This document shows, in pieces, positions 1-13,715 of a DNA stretch of 64,000 nucleotides (positions are counted from its first letter, which is position 1; every line of letters begins with the position of its first letter). Position numbers and translations under genes: made by a program. The stretch comes from Ryuthela nishihirai (lineage: Eukaryota; Arthropoda; Arachnida; Araneae; Heptathelidae). A model generated the notes under the pieces. It was not told where the DNA came from and did not search any database. It was given only the letters and a program-made list of their open reading frames with translations. The stretch is taken from assembly GCA_038380435.1 (NCBI GenBank), contig JAWZYU010000034.1, forward strand, positions 17,649,404 through 17,713,403. The letters are read 5' to 3'.

Positions 1-98
1 GTAGATGTAGCTCAGGGCAGATGTACTTGGAGAACTAAATTGCACGGTCTGGTTGGGCCTCTGTAGCACATGGCTGCTTGTGGATGATGATGATGATG
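1..98 (+). mobile_element. RTE-like LINE, 3' end fragment
   Basis: This is the last ~100 bp of the non-LTR retrotransposon family that recurs in the window. It reads into the ORF C-terminus (LVGPP-type ending) and then a GATGATGATG tail. The same end is seen on the minus strand near 36303, 34560 and 7860. The rest of the copy lies left of the window. Confidence 0.75.
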
Positions 99-388
99 TA
101 AAGAATCTTTCAAATAGCATCAGTGCTATTTTTTTGATAATGGTGATGACTTCTCAAAATACATTTAATCATGTAGAGTGCCGTTTTCATTAATTGTATT
201 TGTTACAGAAAAAGAAATTATATGGCAATAGCAAAATGAAACTTAATAAAATCACATTTCCAGGGGTCGAGGGAAAGTGTCCTCCCTGCTCCCCCCAATC
301 CTGCAAACGCCCATGCGTATAAAATATATCTAATATTTTGCAAATGTATGTTTGTTGTGAATATACTATTCTGATTTTCGGATATGTT

Positions 389-782
389 CTGGGTTGGGTT
401 AGGTTGTTTTACCTCTGAGCGGCACTTTTTTGTACACCATGGGCTAAATGGCCAGGTCATAAGAACCCTGAAGGCTCAGAGAAGGTTGGGTGAGGGGACC
501 CACTGGAACAACTGTTGGGAGACAGATGATAGTCTCCTGTCAAGGCCATTCAGTGTGTTCTTTAATGTGCACAGGGTATGGCTCTTCCGGACATGGGGCC
601 ACAGCTTAACGTCCTATCCGACGGACGGCGGCCTTTCCAAGCTCACTGGTGTCCCCTACTGACTGTGGTCAGGGCGGAGAGTTTTGCGGAGATAAATCTC
701 AACGCTGACCCAGCTGGGACTCCAACCTGGAAACTATAGATTACGAACCTGGCGCGCTACCGACTGAACCACCCCCACACCC
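389..782 (-). mobile_element. tRNA-derived SINE (family 1, longest copy)
   Basis: Read on the minus strand, the element begins near 776 with a tRNA-like head: an A-box-like stretch (GGTTCAGTCGGTAGCGCG) and, about 40 bp later, a B-box-like GGTTGGAGTCC. A ~300-bp body follows, ending in an AACC-rich 3' end. Copies of the body recur at 61693-61994 and 33826-33912. ATATGTT at 382-388 and 783-789 is a possible 7-bp target duplication. The ORFs inside are not genes. Confidence 0.7.
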
Positions 783-1314
783 ATATGTTGTGGAAGATTT
801 TATCAGGAAACTAGCAAATGTTCTTTCACAGGAATCTTTACTTAATAAGTCAGAAAACATTTGTAAAGAAGACTAATTTTCATTACGAATCTAAAATATT
901 TTATATTTCCGATGTGCACATAATTTGTCTCTGAGAGTACCAAAATCATATCAGTACTTACTTAATGAACGAGAAAGCATACATTCTCAATGGTTAAATA
1001 GGCTAAATTATAAGAAAAGTTTCCAATTTTTCGTTACAGATTCAAATAAAAATCTTTGCAAATCTAGCAAGGATTAAACCGCCAATTCACATTTAAAAAG
1101 TGACTTTTGGGGCAAATAAAGAAATGTTGCACCAGGGTGATGAGGGTACGCCCCTGACTGACAATAATAATCTTCCCATTTTCTGAGAGGTGCAGAAAAT
1201 GTAACTTCTTAAATTTAGGAATCAAAAGACGAATACCTTTATGTTGTATAATTACTAATAATACACTAGTTGTATTTTGCCCATCATCCGCTAGCTCAAA
1301 TTAAAACTGTGAAA
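783..1314. other. A+T-rich stretch with a diverged repeat
   Basis: No gene is visible. The segment at about 1150-1314 (ending in a CATCCGCTAGCTCAAATT motif) resembles 5240-5375, so it is an old dispersed repeat. The remainder is plain A+T-rich sequence. Confidence 0.5.
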
Positions 1315-3900
1315 TTGTCGGCATTCCCTCTCTCAACAAACATAGTTTCTTTAATCATCCCACTAACCATTTTCTCTCCATATATAGTTGGAATGTGAGG
1401 ACTCTGCACAGAGCTTTTTCTCTTGATGCCATCACAGAAGAATGCCACCGTTAAAATTTAGATATTTTTGGTTTGCAAGAGACCAGATGGACAGGTAAAG
1501 GTCAGATTCTTAAAAATAATCTTAAATTTCTCTTTTCTGGGAGGGAAAATAATAAGCATCACCAAGGTGTGTGTGCTTCTCAGCAGACACGCTAGTGATG
1601 TTCTAGGATATGAGTGCATTAATGAAAGGTGTTTTACACCAAAATTTCAGACAATCATTAAAGACATGAATGTTATCTGCTGTTATACCCCCACTGAGGA
1701 TGAGAAGAATAGGTTTTATGGAAAACTTCAGGGTATTTTGAATTCTGTCAAGAAAGGAGATATTACCCTTGTCCTAGGTGAGTTCAATGCCAACGTTGGT
1801 AATAACTCTGACTTTTGTGGAAGGTTAATAGGCTCTTTTGGTATTGGTAGCTTCAGTGGCAATGGACAACCTCTCCTACAGGTAAGTAAACTCAATGGTT
1901 TCAGAATAACTAACACTAATTACAAACACTGCAACATACATAAGTACACATGGGTTTCACCTGATGAGCTGCATTAGAATATGATTGATTATATATTAAT
2001 TAACAGCAAATGGGCTAGTTCTATTAGGAATACCAGGGCATATAGGGGAGCTGAAATTGGATCTGACCATTACTTTTTTAAAAGTGTCTTGCGACTTAAA
2101 CTTAAAAAGTGTTTTGCTAGGGTTAAAAATTTTACCTTTAATACTGAAGCTCTGAAAGACCCAGTTACAACTAAAGCTTACCATGATAGGTTACTTAGTT
2201 ATTAAGACAGTCATGGTTTGCTTACTACTGAAGTTGAGGAAGAATGGGGCCATTTTAAACAAGCTTTTTAGGAAACTAACAGTACTCTTTTAGGAAAAAA
2301 TAACGAGCAGAGGAGACAGAATTTTTTGAGTGATATGGCACCTGAGCTTATTTCTGAGAGAACGAACTGCAGGAATGTCCTTAATGAATACCCAATAAGT
2401 CATAATAGAAAGCATTACATAGAGCTTAATAAACATGTAAAGGATCAGTTAGTTGCTGATAAGAATGTTTGGTTTGATGACTTGGCTGACAAAGCTGAGG
2501 AAGCAGTTAGACAGCAAAACAGCAGAGGGCTGTACCAGATAGTTAATGTTTTGTGTCGTAGAAAACGGAGAGGTATACAGGGATTGAAGGATAAAGGTTA
2601 TAGAAGGTGAGGATTCTGTAATGGCTAGGTGTGCTGAGCATTTCAGTGATGTTCTACACAATGTGGTTAGTTCTCCCATTGTTTGTAATGATGATACATG
2701 CATTGGTGGCTTTAATGTTGGCCCTATAACGCAATCTGAAGTTATTTTGGCTATAACTTAAACTAAATAAATTCCCAGGGGTTGAGGAAATTACTAAGGA
2801 AATGCTGAGAGCTGGGAATGTTTTGGTTACCACTTGGATGACTGAAATTTTGAATATCTTTTATGATAAAGGCATGGTTCCTAAGGATTCTACCAGAGCT
2901 ATTATTATCCCAATTTTCAAAAAAGGTGATCACAGTTCTTGTGATAACTATAGGGGTATCAGTCTGCTCTCTGTTCCAGGGAAGGTTCTTTGCATGATTG
3001 TGCTTAATAGAATTAAGAATCTGGTTGATAGGCAATTGCGTGATGAGCAATGTGGATTCAGAAGTGGTAGGGGGATGTTGATCAGATATTTTCACTTAGG
3101 CAGATTCTTGAGAAATGTTTAGAGTTTCAGAAACCTTTGGTTGCTAGCTTTGTTGATTTCAAAAAGGCTTTCGACTCTGTTGATCGTCATAATTTGTGGT
3201 TGATTGTGAGATCATATAGTATACCAGACAAGTTAGTTAACATAATGAAAGATCTCTATCATTGTACTGAGTCGTGTGTGAGAGTTGGTAAGTCTTGTAG
3301 CAATTGGTTTAGCATTACTTCTGGTGTTCGACAAGGGTGCATTTTGTCTCCTTTTCTCTTTGGTTATTGATTATGTTATGCGAAATTCACTTCAAGGGAA
3401 AGATTTTGGCCTTAAATGTGCTGGAGATACGAAAATTTCTGATTTAGATTATGCTGATGATTTAGCCCTTTTGGCAAATGATATTGATGAGATGAACTCT
3501 TTAATTCGAGCTGTTGATGAGACTGGTAGTAGAGTAGGTTTGGTTATAAACAGAGAGAAAACTAAAGTGATGAAAATTAGTCAGACAGGCTGTGATTCAG
3601 TTAATCTGAATGGTTGCAGTCTTGAGCAGGTCTCACAGTTTAATTATCCTGGGAGCTATGTAACAGATACTGGTGATGTGCGGCATGAGATTAACAGATG
3701 AATAGGGATTGCTGCCGGGACTTTTAAGAATCTATGGAGAGCGTGGAGAAATATGCGTATACACCTAAAGACTAATATTAGACTGTATAATAGTTTGGTT
3801 CTTTCTAGGGTTAGTTATGGTAGTGAAACGTGGACGCTTTGCAAACAAGATAACAAGAAAGTAGATGCTTTTGATTCTAGATGCTTACTCAGAATAGATA
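1315..3900 (+). pseudogene. RTE-like LINE ORF, decayed plus-strand copy
   Basis: This is the pol-like ORF of a non-LTR retrotransposon, broken by stops and frameshifts. In order there is an apurinic-type endonuclease domain (about 1390-2100, with the CCYTPTED and LVLGEFNANVG regions), a linker, then a reverse transcriptase (about 2770-3700, with SLLSVPGKVL, KKAFDSVDR, GVRQGCILSP and the catalytic DYADDLALLA near 3445), then the start of the C-terminal YGSETWTL region. It is 5' truncated compared with the copy at 36303-39810 and stops at 3900, where an inverted fragment begins. The clade call (RTE/BovB-like) rests on domain order and the ETWTL-type C-terminus. It cannot be functional. Confidence 0.85.
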
Positions 3901-3901
3901 C

Positions 3902-4672
3902 TAAAGAGAAAAACAGACAAAATGCATTCTTGTCGAACATCAGAATCAATGCTAAACTAATTGCTATAAGCCTTATCAACTCTCAGGCACGACACAGTGT
4001 TATTATAGAGAGCTTTCATTATGTTAACTAACTTGTCTGGTATATCATATGATCTCACAATCAACCACAAATTATGACGATCAGCAGGAGTCGAAAGCCT
4101 TTTTGAAATCAACAAAGTTAGCAACCAAAGGTTTCTGAAACTCTAAACATTTCTCAAGAATCTGCCTAAGTGAAAATATCTGATCCACACATCCCCTACT
4201 ACTTTGAATCCACATTGCTTATCACGCAATTGCCTGTCAACTAGATTCTGAATTCTATTAAACGTAATTATGCAAATGTACCTGGAACAGAGAATAGGCT
4301 GATACTCCTATAGTTAGCAAAAGAACTGCGAACACCTGTTTTGAAAATTGGATAATAATAGCTCTGGTAAAATCCTTAGGAACCATGCCTTTATCATAAA
4401 AGATATTTAAAATTTCAGTCATGCATGTGGTAACCAAAACATTCCCAGCTCTAAGCATTTCTGTAGTAATTTCATCTACCTTAGGGGATTTTTGAAGTTT
4501 GAAAATAGCCGAAATAACTTCTGATTGTGTTATAGGGCCAACATTGAAGTCAGTAATTTCATCTATTATCATTACAAATGATGGGAGTAGAACTAACCAC
4601 ATTATTTTGAACATCACTGAAATGCTCAGCCGATCTAGCCTTGACAGAATCCTCACATTCTATAACCTTACT
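3902..4672 (-). mobile_element. RTE-like LINE, inverted internal fragment
   Basis: The minus strand matches the linker and first half of the reverse transcriptase (CMTEILNIFYDKGMVPKDF) of the same LINE family. It abuts the plus-strand copy tail-to-tail at about 3901. This may be one insertion with an internal inversion, or two insertions. It carries stops and is a relic. Confidence 0.75.
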
Positions 4673-5440
4673 ACAAATTTGAAAAATTTAGTGGTGGAAT
4701 GTGAACGTCATGCAGATTCCATTGGCAACAATGAATTAATCCTTTAAACCACCAGGTTGGGTGGGGAAACGCGACCTTTTTTGTTTTTAAAAATAATTGT
4801 TTCCTTTTAGAGATAAATTAAAATTTTTATTAGTTGTATTGATGAAATATTTCGGTTTGCTCTTTCCGAATATTCCAGAAGCCATCATTGCGTTCTCTAA
4901 TGTTGGAAAAATTTAAAAATTCCAAAATTTTAAACGAATATTACGAACGATATATTATACTAGAAATTTCAAATTCTGGTGGTGGAATGTTAATGTTACC
5001 AAATTTCCATTGATAACAATGACTTGTACCCATACCCCGAGGGGGGTGGAAATAAAACCCCTTTTTTAAAGTGATAATTGGAAAACTATTTTATAGTTGC
5101 ATTAGTATTAATGATATATCATAATTAGCATTTTTCAAATACTTAGGATTGCTTGTATACGATACTTGTATATATATATACTTGTATACGACATAAATTT
5201 CAAAGTTCAGTGGTAGCTTTTCAAGAGTTATTCCATTGACAGCAGTAATCTACCCATTTTTCTGAGAGGTTGTATCAATGCAACTTTTCAAAATTAGGAA
5301 CATTTGATATTATATAATTACTAATAAAACACTATTTGCATTTTCCCCGTCATCCGTTAGCTCAAATTTCAACTTTTAAGGAGTGAAAGAGTAGAAAAAG
5401 GAAAAACTTCATTCTCTTTGAAAACGAGATTACTATATGC
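4673..5440. repeat. diverged A+T-rich dispersed repeat units
   Basis: Two similar starts (GTGGTGGAATGT near 4691 and GGTGGTGGAATGTTAATG near 4978) and a third related block at 5205-5375 suggest imperfect repeats of about 250-300 bp. Related sequence occurs on the minus strand at about 7270-7600 and on the plus strand at about 8180-8400. There is no coding signal. Confidence 0.4.
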
Positions 5441-5708
5441 GACATAGGCGATAGGCGTTTTTATTGTTCTCTTTGAAACAGTGGTATCAGAAATGTTAGA
5501 TCTAGGGAAATGGAACCAGGACTCATCTTCCAAAATATTATTAACCGGAAGGGTAGTGATATATATATTATGATAATATATATATTTTTGTACACTTCCT
5601 TAAAGATCACTAAAATGTAAAAAAATATATAAGGCAAATAGATTTCACTTCGTTCTGGCCAGAATGGAAGTAGATATATGTAAATCGCAGGAGGCAATCA
5701 GCCATCAG

Positions 5709-6882
5709 AGATATGCAAATTTCGCAGCTAATGTTCAATGCAAAGTTCCGCAGCAAATAGTTACGTGACACATAGCCAAGCTATGGATAAAAACCAGGTG
5801 CCTGCGAATTTGTATCATAGCATGACGGACAGTGAGATTGGAGGACATGCTGCGAAATGTTCGGAACATGCCTTAGAAACACATGCGCAAATTGGATGAT
5901 TACTGACAGAGAGTGAGTGAATCGTCGATATGCGAAAGCTCAGATTGAAATGTGAGTACAGTGCAATGGTGTGTCTCTCGCCACATCATGGAACACCAAA
6001 TGACATGAAGGACAGGTACAGGACCAACATGCAAAACTACAATACGTGAAGATTATATGCTCCTTAGTTCGTGACTTTCACCACAGCGACTGTGCCGCAG
6101 TGTGATTTGTGGATGGTAGTGTGGTTTCCTCGCAAATCATTAGACAACATTTGCATGATGCAGGAATGACGGTGAGACATTCAATCCCGCATCTGCTGTT
6201 GCAGCGATTCACCGGTTATGCTATTTCCACTGGTGTCAAGCGAAGCTAATTGGACTACGAAATGGAGGAGAGTATTGTTCACAGTTTAATCCAGATTCTG
6301 TTTTAGCATGTCCGATGGCCGTTTTTCTGCATGGCATCGGTGGCATCAATGACATGAAGAAGCCTACCCATTAGCCGCCATAAGGTTACCAACTCCACTG
6401 TTGTACAATGGTATGGGTGGCATCACATATGGCTGCTGGACGTTTGTGGCGTTATAAAGGCAAGACATTGCATTGATGTCATCGTTAATCCTGTATCACA
6501 GACCTTTACTACCATGCCTGGACTGATTCTGAAGCAGGAAAATGCCACCCCACACATTGCACGTGCAATGATGGACAGTCTCCAAGGGTGGGCATTCTCC
6601 CTTGGCCGTCACATACCCCGGACTTGTCGCACATTGAGCATGTGTCACTCATGGGTCGCCGCCTTCGCCAGATCCCTCCGGCGGCAAACCTGGTACAGTT
6701 GAGTGCCCAATTGGATTCTGTTTGTAACCTCAGGACACCATTAGCGATCTGATTGATGTAATACTGAGACGCCTATAGGCTTGTATAACCGCTCCAGGTG
6801 GGCCTGTTATGTACTGACGAATCTTCAATAAACGCACGTACCTTGTGTTCGCACGTTCCGTTTTTCGATCATTTGCATATCT
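5709..6882 (+). pseudogene. decayed Tc1-like transposon
   Basis: Broken frames on the plus strand read as a Tc1-type DDE transposase: a helix-turn-helix remainder (about 6130-6240), a WGG-type block near 6410-6440, and a run containing ENATPHIARAMMD followed by a PDLS-IEHV-like stretch near 6530-6640. The ends carry a short inverted match (AGATATGCAAAT at 5709 and ATTTGCATATCT at 6871), giving about 1.17 kb, the usual Tc1 size. Many stops and frameshifts; no full ORF. Confidence 0.65.
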
Positions 6883-7269
6883 ACCCTCATAGCTTCCGTC
6901 CTGTCAGTTTTGGGCGCATACATCACTTCTTTCGCTGTGTTGCGATTTCCACTTTGAGCATTGTATTTATCTGTATAGATCTAGGCCGGGGAATTAGTAT
7001 TGGAAAAGAAATATAGGTTCTAGAAAATACTCCAATTTTAAATTTCAAACGTAATTCCTCTTCTTCAAAGCTCCGACTATATAGCATATAAAAATACTGG
7101 AAAAAATAAGCAGAAGTACCTATGTTGTGTTGAAACAAATGCTTTATTCTGCCTAATCTAAAGCTGAATCTTTTTTTCATAAGCCCCTTCCACTCCCATG
7201 ATTCCCCAGTGACAAACAAGAAGAGACCTTATCGAGAAAATCGCCTCCTAGAGAACTCAATATTTCTCA

Positions 7270-7859
7270 AACTTTCGATAAAAAGTTGATAGAGCAAATT
7301 TCCATTTCGAACGAATTTCCGTCGAACGAGTTACGGACACCGAAAATCATTGCTGCCAACGTAAATCCCAACCTTGGCAATGACACTCTATCAACAAAAT
7401 CTCGAAATTCTAGAATACATCGTTTTAATATTCGTTAAAAAATTTTTCATTTTCTAAAGTTTTCGACCATCAGACGGCGCAATTTAATATAGTGGGAAAT
7501 TTTGAAAATGCGAATGGTAAGATTTCATCCATACCTATCCAATCCATAAATAATTTTTAATTTATCTCTAAAAACAAAAAAGGGAATGTCTTATATATAA
7601 TATGTACTTATTTTTCGAAAAACTCGCAGTTTTCAAGAAAACGGCATTCGAAATAGTTTTAATTGAAAAATTAAATTTCGAAAAACGTCATTCCAACAAT
7701 TTATTTTCGGACAAAACCTGGGACCTACCAAAATCGAGAATTTCAATGGGAATCTAGCAACAAAATCTATAACTTTTGAAATATGCATTTCATGGAAAAA
7801 TGTGATTGAAGATAAAATAAAGATCATAATCAAATATATTTATATCTCTATTTTTCAAT
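7270..7859 (-). repeat. minus-strand copy of the 4.7-5.4 kb repeat family
   Basis: The reverse complement contains a TTTTAGAGATAAATTAAAA block and a ttaacgaatatta block in the same order as near 4810-4940. Strongly diverged; the ORFs are not credible. Confidence 0.35.
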
Positions 7860-7975
7860 ATCATCATCATCCTCAAGCAGCCATGTGCTACGGAGGTCCA
7901 ACCAGACCGTGCAATTTAGTTCTCCAAGCAAGTCTGTCCGTAGCTACATCTGCTGCATCTGGCCACTGCCAGCAC
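7860..7975 (-). mobile_element. RTE-like LINE, 3' end fragment
   Basis: The ATCATCATCATCC tail followed by the complement of the family's C-terminal coding end matches positions 1-98 and 36303-36420. Truncated after about 110 bp. Confidence 0.7.
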
Positions 7976-9544
7976 CACCTTCTTCCTACCTCCATGCACC
8001 TAGAGGAGAAGGCCGTAGCAGTCATTTGTGACGTCAGCATTACTGGACCGGACTGCCGGCAGAATAGATTGAGAGATAGCTTATCCTTGTTAATAGAATT
8101 TCCCATTTAGATTTTGAATATTCACTAATAAATCGTCATCATTAAAATAATTTGTTTTCATATAATTGAAAAAAATTGCTTCCCACCTTTTTTTTCTAAT
8201 TTTTTTAGAGATAAAGTTTTTTTTTTCTTTGATTAGTATTGATAAACCATTAATTACTGTTTCCGATTATACAAATAGCTTTAAATTATTATTTAGATAG
8301 TAACACTCTTTAAACGTTGGGAAATTCTAAAACTTTTAATTAATTTTGCAAACGATCGATTAATGTATTGAACAGCTACTAAATTTTCACTCTTAAATGA
8401 TTCTAGAAGTGCGAAATATATTTAGAAAAAAAACTACTTTTTACAAAATACCACAGATATCTATTTTTTTTTCACAAATATGTATATATGAGGTCTAAAA
8501 CATTATTTAATATAAACAGTATGTTTCAATATTGCATATGTTAAGAAAAACAATCAACAAATTCCACATTAAAAAATACTTTTATTTACAATCTGAGAAA
8601 ACAAATACATATAGGATACATATTACAATGAAACAGATATTTCATATCATTGTTTACTTTATTTTTAAGGAAACTGTGCAATTAAAACAGGAAAATTCAC
8701 CAATCATATGGGAGAATTTTTAAGCAATATGAAGGAGCTTAATATTGTGCAATACTATTTAAATTGAAAAGGGAAATTTTAAAATATTCCATTCATCCCA
8801 GTTGAACAATTGCTGATTTTTTGAATAGTTTAATATGAAAGCTGTTTTTAAAATGCATTACATTAATAAAAACTGTTTCTAGGACAACTATGGCTTTTAG
8901 ATAAATATAAAAGAAAAACTGCTTTCCCAAACTTTTTCACCCTAATGCATATTAAAACTGATTTCTTCACATAGCATAGAAATTTGTATCCTTTTTGGTA
9001 TCATAATAAACTTTAATAGAAAAATTTTTTTGAAGAAACATGAAAGCAACATCTAAATACATGTGCTCAAAAGCTTTGAACAGATTCAAAATACAACAGA
9101 AATATAAAATACAATGAGTATCATACAATGTAAAGGTCAGATTGAAATATCCATATACACTCAGTGATTATGAAACCTAATTCCATGCTATGTCAATGGA
9201 AAGCTAATTTCAAAGCTATGTAACTTTTAAAATGAGCTTTTATGAAAAAAAAATGAAATGAAGATCAATTAAAGATCTCAATCAAATTTATCTAAATCTA
9301 TGTTCATTAAAAATTAAAGAATTATGGAAACTGGGATATTTAATATGAACAATGGCTGTTTAAAATATTGATCTGGGAAGTAGTTGAAATAAGTTAATCT
9401 CAAAACAGTATCCCCATATTAAATTTTATTAGCATAATTTTAGCAGAATAGGTAACAATTATTTCAATTTTCACCAACTCTGCAGAATGTGCATTACTGT
9501 TTAAGATGTTGATATATAATAAAATACCCCTTCAAACAGCTGCT
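7976..9544. other. A+T-rich sequence, no gene seen
   Basis: It contains a GC-richer patch at 7976-8070 and a diverged repeat block at about 8180-8400. There are no ORFs of quality, splice-supported exons or RNA genes that I can support. Confidence 0.5.
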
Positions 9545-9690
9545 TACCACAGAGGTCTGACATGAACCTGTAAGTTTATACGCCATAGTAGGTCTGTGAG
9601 GATGGCAGAAACCCGGCAGAAAAACAACACGAACAACCATGCCTTACCTAGGGCTCGAACCCAGGTTAGTAACCAAGCGAAGCCTCTTTA
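9545..9690 (-). mobile_element. tRNA-derived SINE (family 2)
   Basis: On the minus strand a B-box-like GGGTTCGAGCCC near 9650 is followed by a body containing a GTTTCTGCCATCCTCACAGA region. The same body, more diverged, is at 13612-13715. Typical of an old tRNA-derived SINE, not a tRNA gene. Confidence 0.55.
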
Positions 9691-12600
9691 AATACTAAAT
9701 GAATATTATTGGAATATAGAAAATTAAGATTGATTTTTAACTTATATATATTCAGTCATATTTTCCCATGAAATGTTTATTTTAGAAATTACAGAGCTTT
9801 GAAATTATCTTTCCATTGACATAACATGGGATTGGGTGGTCATAATTCACAGATGGGGTAGTTTCATGCCAGCAAACACAGACTTTTATAACACGGAATT
9901 TATAACACAATTCAAAATATGATAACCACAGTTTGAATTGTGAAATGAAAACAATACATTTGTACATACATGTAATAAGAAAATATTTAACTTGTCAAAT
10001 TTGCAGCTATATATATAATTAGTAGAATTGTAGCATCATCAGCAACTTAGATTAAATGACATTGCAAAACTTGAATTAAGTAAAAATTAAGTACTACAAG
10101 CAATATTGTATATCAACTATTGAACATTTTACTAACATTGAATAGTTAGAATTAGCATCTAAAATTTTCTTATATTTTTATAGAGGTCAAGCTGTTTCAA
10201 ATGAAATAGAAGTCAAGCTGTTTCATACTCCAAATGTGCAAATCAAATTGAAGTATTAAAAAAATATCTAGATGTCATTTACATAAAGGTTGATGAAATC
10301 ACAAAAATAAACTACACCAGTAGGCTCTTAATAAGATTCCTTCCCAAAGACAAGTCGATAAAGTAACTTTAAATTTGTATGGTGTCAAAAATATGCAGAA
10401 CAGCAAAAAATGTTTTGGTATTTTGTAAAGAGCATATACTTAACATGTATGCATATCTTAACTGCCATATCTGGTGAAGATACTTTCAAATGCTAAAATC
10501 AACAGGGTATATTTCCTTTATAAACAGATATCCTTACACTAAAATTTTAATATTGCTTGAACTCACTATCAGTGTAAAACCAATTATTAACAAATAACTG
10601 GGAAGAAGAAAATATGTATCAGAACCAGTACAAGGTTTCTAATAACATAGTCAATCATCTCCCTCCAAGCAGAAACTGACATCCCCAACGATAGAGAAAA
10701 CCTTATTAATCTGTTGACCAGGCTGGCTCATAGGCATATCAAACACCCATTGGCAATCACTATTAGAAATTTAAAAAATCCTACATTTGCAAGGCAGCAG
10801 AAGCCACAAGATATGCATATATATTAAAGAAAATCAAGGAATAAATTAACTTCCTAAATCTCCCATGGCTTTTACAACAACCAAAGATTGACACTTAAGT
10901 TTTCTGCTTATAATGTTCTCAATTTAAAGTAATGAAGGAAAAATAATATTCAGAAAATTCTATTTGCAGTTTAATGAGTTTCAGTTGATCATTTCATCCA
11001 GAAACTGGTGGTATATGTTCCTACAGAAAATTATAAATTTAAAATCCCCACTAAGTACATGTATAACAGAAGCAATGAAATGGATTGGAAAGAAAATCAT
11101 ATACTGTTACATACTGCATCCAGTACTGAATAGCTGTCCAAACAAAAGCATCCATCCCAAGTATTTGATACATTGATAAAAAAAATTTAAAGACAACCAA
11201 AAGTATAATTTATCTTCAGGAGTCCAGCCATAAGCGTATAGTGGGAAGTGAAAATGTTGTGGAATTAAATTTTTTTGTTTGAAATTCTAATTGGCAAAAG
11301 ATCACTCAAAAGTAACACTAAACACAAAATTAAGAAAAAACCTGCTGAGAAGTGCAGGTAGAGATTCCCTTTGATCATAGATTTAGCCACAAAAGACATG
11401 TTAAATCAGTAAAATAAAATGGAAATAAATCTAGTAGACCCTGTACAGTAGCAGAATTTAATTAAAGGAACTGAAAATAGCTATTGCAGCTTGCATGCAA
11501 TAAAATTTCCACTAAAATATTGCAAAATATTTGACAATAAAGTTAACCAGTGTTTATGTCTAAAAAACAATGGTTGAAACAATAGCACACCATTCCAAAG
11601 TGTTTTCCACCATTGTACTTATTGGGCTATAATTATTTGAAGGTGGGTCTATGATGTTGTGGAGACTTTTCCATTACAGTGTATCATTACTTTCCAAAAG
11701 GCTTCATGCTAACTGATGAAAATGACAACCAGCTATTTTTACCTCCCTCCAAATTTATATTTCTTAACCTTCTTTTTAACATTAGGTACTTTAAGGTACT
11801 TGCAGACTAACCAAGTACATGAGCAGATGGACAATCCAAAGACTCGTGTAATATGAAAAATCAAAAAGCATGCTTTATAGAAGATCCATGTTCAATTACT
11901 GGCTCATAGCCTGTGGAAATTGTTTTCCAGATATTAAAGATGAATGAAGATTAATAATTTCTTTATTTAATTTTCCTTATTTAACAGTTTAAAAGAAATT
12001 ATCTGCATTGGGGGAAATTAAGACATTGGATTCAGGACTCAATAAAATGTTTACTTAAAAATATCAACCACTGATATCAAATTTGTAACATGATTGAGAT
12101 TACCAAACATAAATTTTTGAATTATATTAAATCTCATAAAAGTAATTTTTAAGGTGTGAAATTAGACAATCAGCATTTTGACTTTAACACAATATCAAAT
12201 TGTATAAAAATCGGAATATAATTTTTCTCAAAGTGAAAGAAACATACACCAATTAATCCACAGTACCTCATTGATTTACTAATATTTAATCACTATCAAA
12301 CTCCTTAAGTATTATGATGATAATGAGTAAAGTGGAAAAATTATCTTGAGCCAGGTGAGATCCAAACACATAACCAGAAGACGTAAGGTTAGTCGATGCC
12401 AGTGTTATAAAAGGAGGACAAAAGAGCTACAAATGGAGGACATGCTTTCTTTGTGAAATAAAATAGGTTTTTTCGTACAAAGTTTTATGCCAAGTACTAA
12501 CTAACAGTTGAGTCAAAAAAAGAAACAATACTCATTAAATATACTATAAAATATATGGTGCGGTGATTTTTATTCCTATTTCATAAGCAATAAGCTAGTA

Positions 12601-13611
12601 ATACCTATAAGCAATAGCACACCAGTAAGCTAGTTTTTCTCAATATTTCTAGCACTTCTTTTATTATATATAATTCACCTTGAAAGCTAATGCTAACCAT
12701 TTAAAAGCATTCCACTGCTAGTACTAACCATAAAGTGCTTTTGGTAATGCCACTATAAGGTGATAATGTAAAATAAAATGCGAAAAATCACACTGAGCTG
12801 AAAATCATTTAAAACAACACTCTTATGAATAAACGTGTAAAGGTTTGAAATATTCCAGTCCAGGAATTGAGCCTGAAAACAACTCCAGTAATAAGTTTAT
12901 TGTTTCAGACAATTTGCTCTTACTGCGATTTTCAGTTTATTAGGCATTAATTTGTTTATATAGACAGCACCTGGTATTATACTAATGCTGAAATGTATTA
13001 GGAATTGATTGGTCAGGAAGTTTACTATTGTCGTCAGTTTCTACAATAAACTTTTACCATTACATATCAGTAAAATCAAAATACCTCAAATTTTTATGAT
13101 AATTTTTTGACTCCTTCAGTTGTAAAATCCAAACCAGTGGTCAGTACAGAGGTTAAACTTTGAAGTTAACTTGAAAACAATATTGTATGCATTTATGGTG
13201 TTTAATATATTTATATTCGCATAATAGATGAAATGACAGATATCCCCTCAAATATTCTCTAATATGATTATAGAATACATTTCTAACAAAATTAAAACAA
13301 AAGCTGCAGCCACATGCAATAATGATATGACAGTAGATTGTTATACTTTTATTATAATACACCTGACTTATCTCCTTTTAGAATGAGTGCGATTGGAAAT
13401 ATATGCACTTTTAATTACTCCTTTCAATGTAGAAAATTCTTTCTTTACTATTAAACCCTTTTTCAAAATATCTTTTCATTTATTAATCCATATGTACATT
13501 AGCTGTATCCCAACCATTCTTTAATATCCACTACACCTTGATTTGATTTCAGAGATATAATTATGCAGATTAATTTCTTCATAAAGCCTGTCATACCTTT
13601 ATTATAATATA
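9691..13611. other. long A+T-rich non-coding stretch
   Basis: About 3.9 kb without a convincing ORF or recognisable element on either strand. Longest frames are about 70 codons and look random. It could be intron, 3' UTR or intergenic sequence of a host gene; nothing in the sequence decides. Confidence 0.5.
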
Positions 13612-13715
13612 GCTGATGTGTGAGGATGACAAGACTTCAGCAGGAAAACAATACATATTCACAAAGCCATCTCTAGTTTTGAACCTAGGTCCAATTTGTG
13701 TCCAAGTATACCAAC
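13612..13715 (-). mobile_element. tRNA-derived SINE (family 2), diverged copy
   Basis: The minus strand has a B-box-like GGTTCAAAAC stretch followed by a TCATCCTCACACATC body that parallels 9545-9690. Confidence 0.45.

Noticed and set aside
7985..7996. CTACCTCCATG resembling the P element terminus
   Set aside because: Only about 12-15 bp match and no second end, target duplication or interior similarity was found.
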